This document shows, piece after piece, positions 1-13,200 of a DNA stretch of 64,000 bases (within the stretch, counting starts at the first letter, position 1; every line of letters begins with the position of its first letter). Source of the stretch: Scortum barcoo (Eukaryota > Chordata > Actinopteri > Centrarchiformes > Terapontidae); assembly GCA_023238725.1 (NCBI GenBank), contig CM041537.1, positions 29,670,009-29,734,008 on the forward strand, given 5' to 3'. Below the pieces are notes generated by a model, which did not search any database, was not told where the DNA came from, and worked only from the letters and a program-made list of their open reading frames with translations. Made by a program: the position numbers and the translations under genes.

Positions 1-712
1 GCATTTCACTGCATTTGTACCTGCCATGTCTACCAAGACTTGTATGGCTTAATCTTTAATAAAATCATATGCTGCTTTCAGGATCAACCAGGTGACAGTG
101 AAAACATGACTGGAAACTATTTATTTCATGAAACATTGTGAACGTGACACCTTGCATGTATTTGACAGTGAATCATGTAGGATGTTGCAGTTCTGCATCA
201 AGCCAAACAAGAAGGAAGTTCTCTAAATCGAGACATTACAGCACATTAAATGTATTTAATCAGCTTTCACGACAGTTTTAGACCAGATCTCAAGTCATGT
301 AGACTGACACAAGGGATGACCACAAGTGTTTTAATTTCTATTTTGGTGCAATATTTAAATAAAACTAAATACTTGTTGGATATAATCCCAGATATGTTTG
401 GTTTGAGTTTATTGTGTGTTTATGTGTGTGTGAGCAGCAGGTAGGCTGTGCAGTCAGCAGCCCTCAGATAGAGCAGATATCTATCTAATAGTTGGGTGGA
501 GATAGCAGCTGAGTGACCTGATTCCATTTTCTAGCATCAGGATCTGACAACCCTAGAAAAGAGGGGCAAAGTGGGACACAGGAAGACACTGTGGGCAATT
601 GACTTCAGTTGAGGTCGGGGTTGTTATGACATGTTGCATGTAGATTACGTTAGGCTCCTCTCACACAACAAGCCTCCAGCAACTGCCACTGCAGCCACAG
701 GGGCTTGGTTTG

Positions 713-718
<6 letters not shown>

Positions 719-750
<32 letters not shown>
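719..750. repeat. (AT)n microsatellite
   Basis: Uninterrupted AT dinucleotides, about 16 units. Confidence 0.95.
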
Positions 751-756
<6 letters not shown>

Positions 757-3470
757 ACATATTTGCTCTCATAACACATTTCCTGTTATTTGCCATATAC
801 TCCAGTATCATTTCAGAGCAATTGGCAGACATTGCAAACAGATTAAAATACACATGATGCCATCAGCTTTACTGATATAGGCATTCCTCGCTGTATTATG
901 ATGCCTTTTACAGTAATGTATATGTATATTGTATATGCAGCAAATATCTATTCATATTTCGACATCAACAGATTCCCTCGGAGGGCTTAACAGCATACTT
1001 TTGAAAGATTTGGTGTTTTCATGTTTCTTTATTACCACAAACACACACACACTATACTTTATTTTGAGTCAGTGCCTACAACTGTGTATTACTTTGCTGC
1101 CAAAATACTCATATTTTAGGGCATTTTGTGCCTTTTTTATAAGAAAGCAACAGTATAGAGATGATAGAAAATGATTAAGAGAGAGAGAATGACATGCTAT
1201 GAACAGGAATGGATGACACTGAGGTTCATGGTAGCACCATGCCGTGCTTCCGTTGGAACCTGCTTTTAAATTTGTCCATTTGACCATAGGATAAATATAG
1301 AATATTCTTACACTTCAAACCTGCATAAATGTACTTTTTTGGTTGCTAGGGGCAGCCAGCTGTACACACAACATGAAATACAGTATTATTACCTCATAAA
1401 CCTGTTAAGGATAAAATGTTAGCAAACTGTTGCCTATTCCCACACTCAGCAGACACATTAGCATTCATTTAGGAAAACATGAGTCCAGGAAAAAGAGAAA
1501 AATATCTGTCTCTCTATACCAGCAAGTCACTAACTTTGTCTGTCAAATATCTGATGCTGGACAGGTGTGCAGCAAACACTTATTCAGATAATTTCCATTT
1601 CCAGAACTGCTGTTGGAAACATGACTGAGGATGATGAGAGCGATGTTCCACATGAAGTGAGAATCATTTGCAATCAGATCATAATACCTGACTTAAGATC
1701 CAAGTGAACTGCTGACTAGAGATCAATGGCCATAACTCTGTGTTTTATTGCCTATAATTCTTTTTATTTTCATTAATGCATTTCTATTAAACCAGCTCAC
1801 AGCATACAGGAGTCAAAGATTGTTGTTCTTGTATGTTGAATACCTGAATTCAACTGCGTTAAACCTATTAAACCTATTTATATTCTTATTTTCTCTGCTG
1901 TATCCTATTATTTGCTGTTGCAAAGGCTCAATATCCTCATGGGAATCATTAAAGTTTCATCTTCTAAACAACCTGGCACACCACTATGGAAACTCTGCTG
2001 CTGCAAGAGCACAAATAGAGGTAGAGACTGTATAGTAGAGAACATGGTAATACAAGACTACGTGAGAAACTAAAGCTAACGGTGGCTGAAGGTGCTGCAG
2101 CATGGCCCAGCCTAGCAGAACAAACAGAGCAGGCTGACACTGTTGAGCAAGGCTTGGCTGGCTTCATCAGCATAGACAAAGGTGCACAAACTGAAAGGCA
2201 GGAGGGAGAAAAAAAACGACAACATTGTACAGTTCTGTAAGATTGTTTTTTTTTTCTAAATCAAAATCTATTTGGTGTGTACGGACAAAATGATACATTT
2301 GTAAGGATACAGAAGCACCATTGGATATGTTTCTGTAATGTGAACAAGAACAAGTGGAGTTGGGCCTCCATCATCTCTATTTGCTATTAAAAACGCTGTT
2401 GTTTTGTCTTATTTCATTCAGGAATTAGTCTTCATTTGGCCATGCGGTTACACAGAATAAACTAACTTGGGTGCATAGGTTTCAAAATCTAACATTGAAG
2501 GTTCCCCCCCAGACAAAGTAAATCATTATCAGTAATTCACCAAAGAATATTTGGCCTGCATACAAAGAAATGATTCACTGTTGCAATGTGTTTTTTTCTT
2601 AAACACAAGCATTGTTATTTTGTTAAACGGACGAGATCTACTGTAGGTTATAGCCCATGACTGAAAGCACAACAGACAGAAGACTCAAATTCAAGACTCA
2701 GCATGCAGCAGGTAGAAAAAAAAAGTTTTTGTACACTGAATGTGCATTCAAAAATCAGCAGAACTATCAAACCCACTGGGCTAAAGACAGAGTTAAAAAC
2801 ACAAGAAGCTAATATCACAGGGAACACTAAGAAACATCTGGAGCGCTAAACACAGAGGCACAGAGACAAGTGGCACAGAGCAAGGGGAGCACACAAACTA
2901 AGCACACCAGAGAGGGAGGGAGGGAGGAAGGGAGGAGCAGGGACAGGTGACACGAATCAGAGGTCAGGAAGTGAAGTTACCTGAAACAAGACATAGGGTG
3001 AGTATTTTCAAAACAAAACAGGAAATAATGACTAGGAACTAGAAATAAGAAGTTTACAGTAAGAGTAAAACCTTCCTCAGGTTCAGATGGCCTCAGCAGG
3101 AACAGACAGAACTGTGTTTATTAGACATAAATGGTCAGAAATGTATTACGCATGAATAAACATAGAAATTGCTTTACTATTCAACTATTCTATTATTTAT
3201 TTCAGGACACTGAATATACAGGAAAGTTTTAAAAGTTTAGGACATACGGTCACACTGGGTTAGACAGATCACATGTCGAGTGAACAGGGAGAAGAGGAGG
3301 AGACAGTGAGGAGTCATGAAGTTGTCCTATCTGCTGTTTGGACAATAAAGCAAGAAAGGCAGAACCTGCATGTCATGATTCAATTCAACATGCATCTAAT
3401 TAGAGGTCCATTGGGCCAATAATCGTGAGACTTTCCCAGGATTGCCAATCTAAAATTATAAAAGGAAATG

Positions 3471-3700
3471 CAATACATCAGTCTGTTTTGATTCTGTAAG
3501 CCAATCAGTCAAAATAACTCATGAACACTGAGAGTTTATGGCTTATTACAGCATATCTAAACTTCTAGACGTTTCACATTCCAAAATTCCAAAATTCCAA
3601 AAACAAAATCACCTGTACGTCCTGCAAAGCTGAGGTTTCGTCAGCACCTCCACTGACTCAAGTTTGCCTCACTGCAACCTATGGCTTATTCTAATGTCTG
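3471..3700 (+). repeat. Dispersed repeat family B, copy 1
   Basis: Diverged similarity to 50600-51010: both carry tctgttt..att/aatc..aagccaat, then aacaaaatcacctgtacgtc (here) versus aacaaaatcacccgtatgtc, a gcagcac-type spacer and a cctcactg..gacct/caacct block. The similarity ends near 3690 or runs on weakly. Confidence 0.5.
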
Positions 3701-4104
3701 TCATTCTATATCTTTTTAAAATATGCAAACTCAATTAACATCTATATCTCCGCAAGTCTTTATTCAAATGCTACCAAAACTAAGACAGACGTTCTTTGGA
3801 TACTAGATATCGAGTGTTTTGAATGATGTTCAGATATAGGTCACATGGTGAGACCACAGTGACATTCTGGATCTTGCTGTAATTTGTACTGTATGCTCAA
3901 CATTTTCTATTTCATCAAATTTTCTAACAAATTTCAACAAAATTTTTAACAATATACCCAAAACCAGCAGAACGGTGTGTGATTTTTTTCATAATTTTAT
4001 CACCAATATTTTGACTGTTGTAAGTGTTTTACGTAAAACACAAAAACTAACAGTTTTGCACATGTGATATCATTGCCTCAAGTCGTAAGGTGAGTGAAAT
4101 GCTT

Positions 4105-4180
4105 GTCTTCCTGGTGGCACAGTGAGGAAGTCACCTTCTGTGGGGATACAACGGTCCAGGGTTTAAGTCCCTGGGTCATA
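4105..4180 (+). mobile_element. tRNA-like SINE remnant
   Basis: A box A-like segment (ggtggcacagtgaggaag) and a box B-like segment (GGTTTAAGTCC within ccagggtttaagtccctgg) lie about 40 bases apart. This resembles the Pol III promoter head of a fish tRNA-derived SINE. No cloverleaf good enough for a functional tRNA was seen. Confidence 0.35.
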
Positions 4181-5639
4181 CTTACCTACAATATAACAAT
4201 TCATGTATATGCAATGTTTTCAAGTACTCATTAAAATGCTTGCAATCAGCTTGGACCATGTTCATTGTTGTTTCCTACTATATTTATGTATTACAATTAA
4301 GACGGCACACAGCAACATGCAGGAAAAAAAAAGTGTTGATGTTTCTTTCAGGAGAGTACACCTCAGGATGTTGCCATGGAGTCAGTTGGTTTGCTAACTT
4401 GAACCCCATATTGTTGTCTGTACTGTTTATATTTTGGAAAACTGGCACATTAAAAGTATGCCATTAGCAGCTCCAGCATGTACAGAATATTATCACTGGG
4501 TTATTTTGGACACTGACGAAAACTTAAAAACGTGATGATTCTCAGGTAAATCCAAGAGCATCTTTTTTTCTGTTTTGAAGCAGATCTATGGACATCTATT
4601 CTTGAGGAACACGGAAGATAATGACACACTGGCCGGATCTAAACATGTGTGTCATGTCTGTGAGTCCATATTTGGCTGACTTATGAGGATTATGAATTTT
4701 GATGAGCTTTGTGTCACATCCACTGCTGCTTCTGCTGCTGCTGACAGTGTTGACGAGTGGGCTAAATCAGTGGGACAGACTACAGTAAATAAGTAATCTT
4801 TGTTTTTACATTATTTGCTTGCATGCACCTGTCCAGTCCACCTCAGGCAGTATGTTTGCCTCACATCGTTTTGTCTGCTCATGACGACTGTGAGAAGCAT
4901 TTGACAGCTCAAGCAGAAAATAAATAAATGAACCTTGAGTTGAAAGTGTTTTGTCAAAGGTATTTTTTACAGGGTTATGTATTTGACTATGGTTTAATGT
5001 TTGATTTTGGTTGAGTGTATTTTGTGTTTATTGTATATGTGGCTGTGTTGTTTTCCATTTCAAAAGTTATTGTGAAATAAGCTGATACTGGTTGCTCACA
5101 CTCCAGAGGGTAAGTCAGGTCTGGTACATGGTTATGGCAGTGGAATCAGACTGGGGTTAAGTTTAGCTTGAGGTTGGACATGAAATGCAGATGATTAAAG
5201 GTACATCATCATGTAGCATTCAATGACAATGTTCCATGTATTGTCACATAGATTACAGTGAAGCAGTCATTGGCAATGAAAGTCTGTATTCTCAGGCTCA
5301 CCTCAGCAATGCTTAAACAATACTGTATATAAATATATACGAAAAGAAACTGAGGCATGTAACAGAGGATACAAGATGTAAAAATAAATAAATAAATAAA
5401 GGATTATAATGTAATATGTATAAAATAAAATATAACGCAATAAAATGAAATATAAAATTGAAGTCTTGAAAAACTGTGGAAGGCAGTCGTATGGTAGTGA
5501 TAAAATTATTAAACTGTCGATATTACATTTATAGATATATAGGTACACTGTGACCAAAACAGCTTATAGAATAAATATAAAACTATAAACACATTCTGTG
5601 ATGTATTCAGGTATAAACAGAAGTAATAAATACATACAA

Positions 5640-6590
5640 ACAAAGATGTGAACAGGTAAGTAGTATGTAAAGTAGTATGAGGTACAGCGATATCAATGTT
5701 AATAAGGCGCGACTGAAGTTTAGTCGCAGTGTCATGGTCTGAGGGATGAAGCTATCCCTGAGCCTGGTGATGCAGTTTGTGTCTGCGGTGATTGTGGTCT
5801 CTGTGGCCTTCCTCCTACACCACTGGGTGTAGAGGTCCTCCATGGATGGCAGCTCCATCCTGGTGAAGTACTGAGCAGCTTTCATCACCCTCTGTAGAGC
5901 CTTACGGTTGAGGGCTGGTGCAGCTGCTGTACCAGGCGGTGATGCAACCAGTCATGGATGCTCTCTATGGTGCACCTGTAGAAGCTGCAGAGTATCCTGG
6001 AGTCCATGTTGAGCCTCCGCAGCCTGCATGGAGGAAGAAGAGCTGCGCTGTCTGGCTGACTTTGTGATAAAGTCAGTGTGGTGAGTCCAGGTCAGGTCTT
6101 TGCTGATGTGTGAACCAGGAAGGAACCTGAAGCAGCTGACTCTCTCCACCGTGGTCCCGTTGATGGAGAGGGGGGCGTGTTCCTCTCTCTGCCTCCTCCT
6201 GAAGGCCTCCAGTCCTGAAGTCCATCAGCTCCTTTGTTTTGCTGATGTTGAGATGGAGGTTGTTGTCCTGGCACCAAGGTGCAAATTTGATGATGGTGTT
6301 GGAGCTGTGGGTGGCCACGCAGTCATGCGTGAACAGGGATCAGGGAGTACAGCAGAGGGCTGAGCAAACAGCCCTGAGGAATCCTGGTGTTGAGGTTCAG
6401 GGTGGAGGATGTAATGGTACCTATCCACACGGACTGGGGCATTCTTATGTGTATGTCCCTGTGGTCCATGAAGGAGGGGGCCGTGTGGGGGGTTAGGGTG
6501 ATGGTAACATCTGTACATCTGAAGTGGGTCCAGTGTGTCAGGGGTCAGGAGGTGATCTTTTTTTTTTCTAACTGCTCAAAGCACTTCATG
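5640..6590 (-). mobile_element. Decayed LINE: reverse transcriptase C-terminal part
   Basis: Read on the - strand, three frames in turn carry pieces of a fish non-LTR reverse transcriptase: SSGLFAQPSAVLPDPCSR (near the GxPQGxVLSP region), NNLHLNISKTKELMDF, FLPGSHISKDLTWTHHTDFI, TKSARQRSSS, KAAQYFTRMELPSMEDLYTQ, RRKATETTI and RLRDSFIPQ. The order matches the end of CR1/L2/Rex-like elements, but frameshifts and small deletions break the frame, so it is inactive. The 3' side runs into AT-rich DNA with an AAATAAATA tract near 5378-5401. Confidence 0.8.
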
Positions 6591-9365
6591 ATGGTGGAGA
6601 TTAGTGCTAAAATATGATAGTCATTTTGGATTTTTTGGAAACAGGGTCAATGGTAACTTCTTGAACTATGTGATGACTACAGGCTAAAGCAGTGGCACAG
6701 ATTTTTGTAAATACACTACATTCTCAAATCCATCACTGAGGGTGAAAATGACCATGAAATCATGCATGCATCATGACCCAGATGTGATATATATTTCCAG
6801 GCAGTGCCAGGGACACATCTGGCTCTACAACACCAGGAGGAGAGTCATGAGTATCAGTGTTGCCTTTAATCAGCAGCAGAAGAAAGCTCTAATGACATTG
6901 CTTCTCAACTGGTGGAGCACAGCTATATAAAATTGGACTGTGCTAACTGTATGTTCCACTGAGATGAATTTATTTTGGCTGGGATTACATTTAGCTGTTA
7001 AGTAATGCTCCTGTAGCATAGTTTAGCACTGATGGCACAGTTAGTGGTGGTGTGGTCCTGGACTGCATTATACTGAGAGCTGTTTCTAATATTCTGCCCA
7101 CCACATGTATGTAAATAGGGAGGACAGAAGGTAGAAACACCTTTCAGTATAGTGCAGACCAGTATGAGACCGTCTTTAACTATGACCTCAATAATAAACA
7201 TTGAATTTACACTTTTCTGACAATGTCAAATAAAATTGAATAAAAAAACAGTAAAAAAACAAAAAAACAAAAAACACAACAGTAATGAAGAAACACTGGG
7301 TTACTGTGTCGCTCCAGTCTAACAAGATCCATTTACCAGTGTAGGACACAGATATCTGTAATAGATGCGGCCACCTTCAGTTCCTACTGCGTCATGGTGC
7401 AAAAACTGACAGCTCTGTTGTTTTACAATCATTCACACCACAGCCATGTGTGTTAGTTAAAATGGAACATGTTGTTCACTTTCTTGTATGAGAGATTTAC
7501 ATTAGTAGGCCAACTTATTCAAATTCAAATTCAAATGTATTTATTTAAAGCACAAAATCACAAACATCGTTTGCCTCTGAGGGCCAGTGAACCAGGTGGA
7601 CCACAACCAGAATCTGACAGGTGGACCACAACCAGAAAGTTCACAAAGTGTTCAATTTTGAATAGGAGCTACTCATGCATGTGTGACGGAAAAGCCAAAC
7701 AACACAGTAGAGACATGGCTGTGCTTTGCAACCACCTCCTCCTTAGTGTGAACAAATGAAAATCCTGGTAAATAATTGAAATGAAAATTGCACGTCACAG
7801 CTTGATTGTTACCAGAACTGAACCTCTGCCCCCACACTGGCATGGTTAACTTCACTGTCTGTTACCAAAACACCAAACAGGCACAAGTGAATAATAAACC
7901 TGAAAATATGACTTTTCTTGAGGTTGTGATATGATTTGATGTTTTTATTTAAATCTAATTTTGGTATCTTTGATAAAAGCCTGTATCATGATTATATCAA
8001 ATACATGAAGCACAATTTAAATTGCTGCTACTAGCATGTGCAAACCAGTGGACCCTAGACACATTTTTATCAGTATTGATAGTTTCATGAACATAAATGT
8101 GATGCTGTGTGGAGTGTACAACTTTATTATTGTCTTTGGGTTTTTTTTCTGTGTTAAAGTGCCTTTCTCAGAAAAGTGGCTGTGGCATTTTTGGTATGAA
8201 AACAGAAAACATTACAGTGATATTAGTGCACAAACAGAATAGGAATTACCACTGAAGTAGAGAGGAAATACAAATCAAACAGTAATATACTGAAAATTTG
8301 GCATCCTTGAAGAAATTGAATTGAAAAGCGTGGCTTGTTCTATTAACAAAGTTCAAGCTTGATTAAGTTAAATCTTCATCATTGTTTTCCATAACAATTT
8401 GTCCAGGTGCCGGTGGGAGGGTCAAACATCTGGAATATCAGTTTTCACAGAGCTGAAAACAATACAGTACAAAATCAGACAACAGATAAAAACAATACTA
8501 AAATCAGATAGCAATCCTAAAATTAGCTAAAGTGAGCGAAGAACAGAGTCAATCAACTAGGCAATTATTTACTTTAGACTATTTACATTAATCCTGAAGT
8601 CTGCCATAGATTTGTCCCAGCACTGCCCCTACATTAGGGACCAACGTGGTTGTTGTGTGAAGTATAAAACTCCCTTTTTGTGTTGCTATGCCTCCAGTTC
8701 AGCAGAAAAAATAAGGAATTTAGTAAGACTCTAAGTTTTGGATCTATACTCTTGATTTGATTAGTTATAGAGTTTTAAAGCTTCAAGCCTGTGAACTTTA
8801 CAGTGCATCTTAGCACAGAATAAGGACGACAGACTTTTCTTGAATTTAAGCTAAACACTTCAGATTCTGCTATGAAAAAGTAATCAAATCAGAGCTTTAA
8901 ACAAGAGGAACGCCTCTCAAGCCACTATACAACAGAACACAGCATTGGTGCTATAGAGATGGCAGAAGGAACTTATCTGATTCAAACACATCATAAAAGA
9001 TAATAATCTAAACATTGTGTTGCCTCTGGCGGGCTGAAGGTTGTCATTCAGCAATCAGCAAATACACTTCACTCCATTGTTCCCATGCATTGTCAGGAAC
9101 AATAGTGCAAGCTTTTTAGAACAGGTGACACAAACAACACAACTATGTTTCAGTTTGTTAAATAGTAAATGTCTGCTCACAATGTTATTGTGTTCTGAAA
9201 CTATTCATACCATTAACAAAATCACATTATAGTTTGTAAAAAGCAAATACTATAACAACAACATCCACACTGAGGACCAGAAAAGACGAATAAGCCATAT
9301 TGTCAAAGCATTTCAAGTAAAGTCAAATAAAATGATATGTTGAAAATATTTTAAGCAGTCCATAG
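6591..9365. other. Gene-free stretch between the two LINE relics
   Basis: AT-rich, with no exon-like open frame bounded by splice signals. The only structure is the repeat fragment at 7515-7640. Confidence 0.6.
7515..7640. repeat. Interspersed repeat fragment and 25-bp tandem duplication
   Basis: caaattcaaatgtatttatt followed by cacaaaatcacaaac..gcctctgagggcc recalls a dispersed fish repeat motif. Inside it, the unit starting caggtggaccacaaccagaa is present twice with period 25 (7593-7617 and 7618-7637). Confidence 0.4.
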
Positions 9366-9420
9366 GATGACATGTGGCCCACAGCCAGAAGGTCCTGGGT
9401 TTGAATCTGCCAACCAGCTT
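9366..9420 (+). mobile_element. Fragment of common fish repeat with box B-like core
   Basis: ccagaaggtcctgggtttga is the well-known core of a widespread fish interspersed repeat (usually written as aaggtcctgggttcgaatcc) and resembles a tRNA box B. It lies directly before the LINE relic. Confidence 0.4.
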
Positions 9421-9599
9421 AATCTTTAACATCTCTAGTCACACACTACCTTTATTTCATTTGATCTGCAGTCCAGATGGAAAAAGAAGGCCCTAGTTTT
9501 GAATAAAGGTGACAGAGACTGTTTCAGTCTGCAAATAACAAATATATGCTGTTTTTTTACTTCTTAGAGCCTACTCAGTCACCATAGGTAATTACTCAT

Positions 9600-10290
9600 C
9601 TTCTACAACTCACATTACCTTTAGTGTACTGCAAGGTTCAATTTTTGGTCCAATATTATTTCTCATCTACATGCTTCCACTTGGTCAGATCATCCAGCAT
9701 CACAATGTCTCTATCCACTGCTACGCAGACGACACTCATAGATGCCTTCCCCTGAGACCTGTTGATCCAAAAAGCCTAGCTGCTTTTTTAGATTGTTTTG
9801 TGTTGCCACAGATTTTTCTTCAATTCAGAAATCAGAAATCCTACTGTCCCTCAAACCCTCATCGAGTCGCACTGAGAGCGGGCTACGTCCCTTGATTACT
9901 AATGTGAAACCCACTGCCAAACCTCAAAAAGGTTGTCCAGCTCTGTTTCCATCAGATAAAAAACATCTCCAGAATTAAACCAATGCTCTCACACTCTGAC
10001 CTATAAAAAGTCATTTATGCACTTATTTTCTCTGCATTTGTCTCCTGTAACTTGCTCCTCTCTGCCATAAACCAAAAGTTACCCTCTCGCCTCCAACTAG
10101 TTCAGGATGCAGCAGCTCGGCTTCTTACTGGTTTTAATGGACAACATCACATCCCTCCAAACTTAGCCTCTCTTCATTTGCTCCTTGTTCAGTTTAGAAT
10201 TGATGTTAACATTTTACTGATAACTTCTAAAGCTTGTCTGAATGCCATGCTTTTACTTTGTATGCCAAAGTACTTTGCAAACTTTACAAC
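9600..10290 (+). mobile_element. Decayed LINE: reverse transcriptase palm and C-terminal part
   Basis: On the + strand, a frame gives QGSIFGPILFLIYMLPLGQI-like residues followed by HCYADDTHRCLPL, the catalytic YADD box. After a gap and frame changes come QLVQDAAARLLTGF, HHIPPNLASLHLLLVQFRID and ILLITSKACLNAM, typical of the C-terminus of fish L2/CR1-type reverse transcriptases. Stops and a large internal deletion make it a relic. It belongs to a different subfamily from the relic at 5640-6590. Confidence 0.8.
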
Positions 10291-13200
10291 TAAAGTTATT
10301 ATTATTATATGCTATGCAACGTCTTATAACAGTTCACACCTGCAGCCATTCAGTGATCAATAAAACTGAAATTAAACTAAGAAAATATTTCAGATTATAC
10401 TATTCATCTTGCTTAGTACTGAGCAGGCCATAGACTATCTAGCCCTATTCCAGGACACATACATGTGCACAGATTAAAACATGTGCCAAAAAAAACTATC
10501 AATGCATTTTAATTCACACAGAGAATATTTAGCCCAGGACAACAAAGAAACAGAAAAAATACTCACCATTGTATTGTTTTTTTAATCCAGACCTAGGCTG
10601 TATCCCAGGACAATTCAGTCAATTAGAATTCAATCAAATCAATTAGAAAGTATCAATTACTGAAGAAAAAAATCAGTGGCAACAAAAGCTATGACAATTT
10701 AAAGCTTCAGCTTCCTGAATTTATTGATCTACAAGCAGAATAAATGAGGAAGTCAGATGGTAGTCAACAAAAACATGATTTATTCAGGAGATCTCTTTAT
10801 GTTAATATAAACCATCTAAAGTCACAATGGAGCAGGGCTCTGTAATTGCTCACTGGCTAGAGTGCTGCAAATCAGTGTGGACTTTCACTGGTGGCCAGAA
10901 GATATATTTTATTTGTGATTGAAAAGACCATGACTAATTCCTGTCATAATTAAATGAAATAATCTTTACAGCATCTTGTAGAGTAAGAAGGTTTCCTCAA
11001 ATCAGAGCAGACGTAACGATGGATAAAAAATAACCAAGCAAAGAGAAAACAACAGTTTACACGACAGATAAGTGAACAGTAGAAGAACAATGAAGAAAAG
11101 CGAGTTAAAAAGAAATACAGTGTGAGTGTGATGCTGCTGGGGGGTTAAGGGGTTAGCTGGTTCGCACCGTAAAGAGAGAGGAAGGAACTTTGAAGTTGCT
11201 CTCACTCTACTTTTCAAAAGAAAACCACACAAATCTTACTGACCATCGCTTCAGTGACCTTCTACCAGTGGAGACACTTCCCTTTCACAACCAGAGGTGT
11301 TGCTGCTTTAACGTTAAGGATGTTGTCCGCTAGAATTGCAGCTGTCTGAATTATAAATAACAGGACTTTATTACACCTGACTGATGCTGAGGGGTCTGTG
11401 TATGTTAAGGTTATTTTATGACTTGAATCTGCAGACTCTCAATGATTAGAAATTCAGACAGTCAGAACGTCACAACACAGACAGTGAGTAGCTTCACAGG
11501 AAGTATGAACCAAGTGTTCACATGTATAACAGCACATATCTGCGTGTGTTTGTCAGAGAGTAAACGACTGAAAAGATGAACTGAAGAGAAAAAAAGGGAC
11601 ATTAGTTTGAAAATTAGTTGGAAAATGGAATGGAAAAAAGGGAAAGGGTAAAAGAGAAAGGGGGAGATGGAGAGAAAAAAGGAGAAGTGTAGAAAAGGGT
11701 TTTGTAATCTCGGTATAGTGGTGTTGTGTGCCGTCGCCATAGCGACAGGCACAAAGGCCCGTGGTTGGCCATTGATGGCTAATTGTATTCTTCACAGCTC
11801 TTTTGTTAATTGTTGTCTGCCCAGCTCCCACTTCCTGCTGGGCCACGGCACAAAGCCACGAACAGGAGGGATTAGAAATGGCACATCAGCTCCCCCAATG
11901 CACAGCCAAGCTCGCTCTACCTCGTTCTCTCCCTCTCTTTCATTCTCTCTCCTCCTCTCTTTGTCCCTCTCTTTCTTTCTCTGTCTCTCTCTGTCCCCAT
12001 AGAGCCGCGCCTCCTTTTATCTTCTCCTCACCGTGTGCACTCCCATGACCTCGCTGATTCTTTCTTTCTTCATATGAGGTCTTCACTTCTTCAATCCCAT
12101 TTCTGTGACATTCTGTCAGCTTGTTTTTCTTCTTTGCCTCCTTCACTGCCAGCGTTATTCACGCAGATGCAAATAAGACAAGCTTACTGTACAACATGTC
12201 CACACTAATGCAGATACATTTAAAAATGTCACAGATTTGGCTTTTCATAGTTAATCTGATGTTTTCCTCCGCTGAAAAGTGAGCTTTTTGTAAACTTTTC
12301 TCCATCATGGACAAACTACTGTACTGCAACATGCTGCATTTTTCTGTTGTGAGACAGCTGTTCATATATGAAAAGAAATCTGATAACCAGTTAAAACGTG
12401 ATTAAATCATAATCCTTTAGAGTGGTACCTGCAGAGTCCTCTGACAACAAGACACCAATCACCAATCTGTCTGATCAGATGTACTAAAACATAATGCAAG
12501 ACAGAAGCAAGCAGAGTAACATTTGTCAGAATGCTCCATCATCTCAACACTGACTGACTGGTTGCAGCTGAACTGTATGTGCTGTTGTGTTGAAGAGCTT
12601 TAAATGGAAAAGTGCTGTTTCCTGGAAGACTGCATCTTCAGTGGTGACCTCTTAGTGTGTTAGTAGGTGTATAGGGACGGTCACATTACACCTGCATCCT
12701 GCCAATGTTTGCTCCACCTTAGTTGAAAGCCACACACAAGGAGTTCAAGGATGTGAGTAAAGGCACCAGTATACCCCATTAGAGCAGCCTGTCAGACAGT
12801 CAGACAGCTTCTGAAACCCACTTCCTCACCAATTCCCAACATCAGAATCAGAAGAGGGGGGCTGTGTCTGACAATTTCTGGTACTTTCCAAAACCGACAA
12901 GCTGACATTCACGCCCTCTTCACACAGTGATTGGCCAGGTGTGCAGAGGTGAGAAAGTAAGCAGGGTTTGAACTCATCCCCCAAGGCTTTTTTCCTTTAT
13001 TTTGTCATTCACCACGTCGCTATTTCTGTCACTTCTCATGTGAAAAACCGAGCATAACACTATGACTGCCATTCAGGAGAGGCTGTGAAACTGTGTTAAC
13101 CTCATATTTAATTGATTACTGCATCTCACCCATCTTAGTGATGGCTGGCTTTTCACTCCCCCTTTAAGTGTGGCTATGTGAAAGAGCTATAAACACACAT

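Larger units (their letters stand above)
1..4104. other. Gene-free AT-rich stretch
   Basis: Only short unconvincing open frames. About 2760-3060 has a gcacagag/acaggtgacacgaatcag style that recalls decayed retroelement sequence, but no domain can be named. Copy 1 of repeat family B is inside. Confidence 0.6.

Noticed and set aside
4105..4180. A functional tRNA gene
   Set aside because: Only box A/B-like segments are present and no convincing four-arm fold; a SINE remnant fits better.
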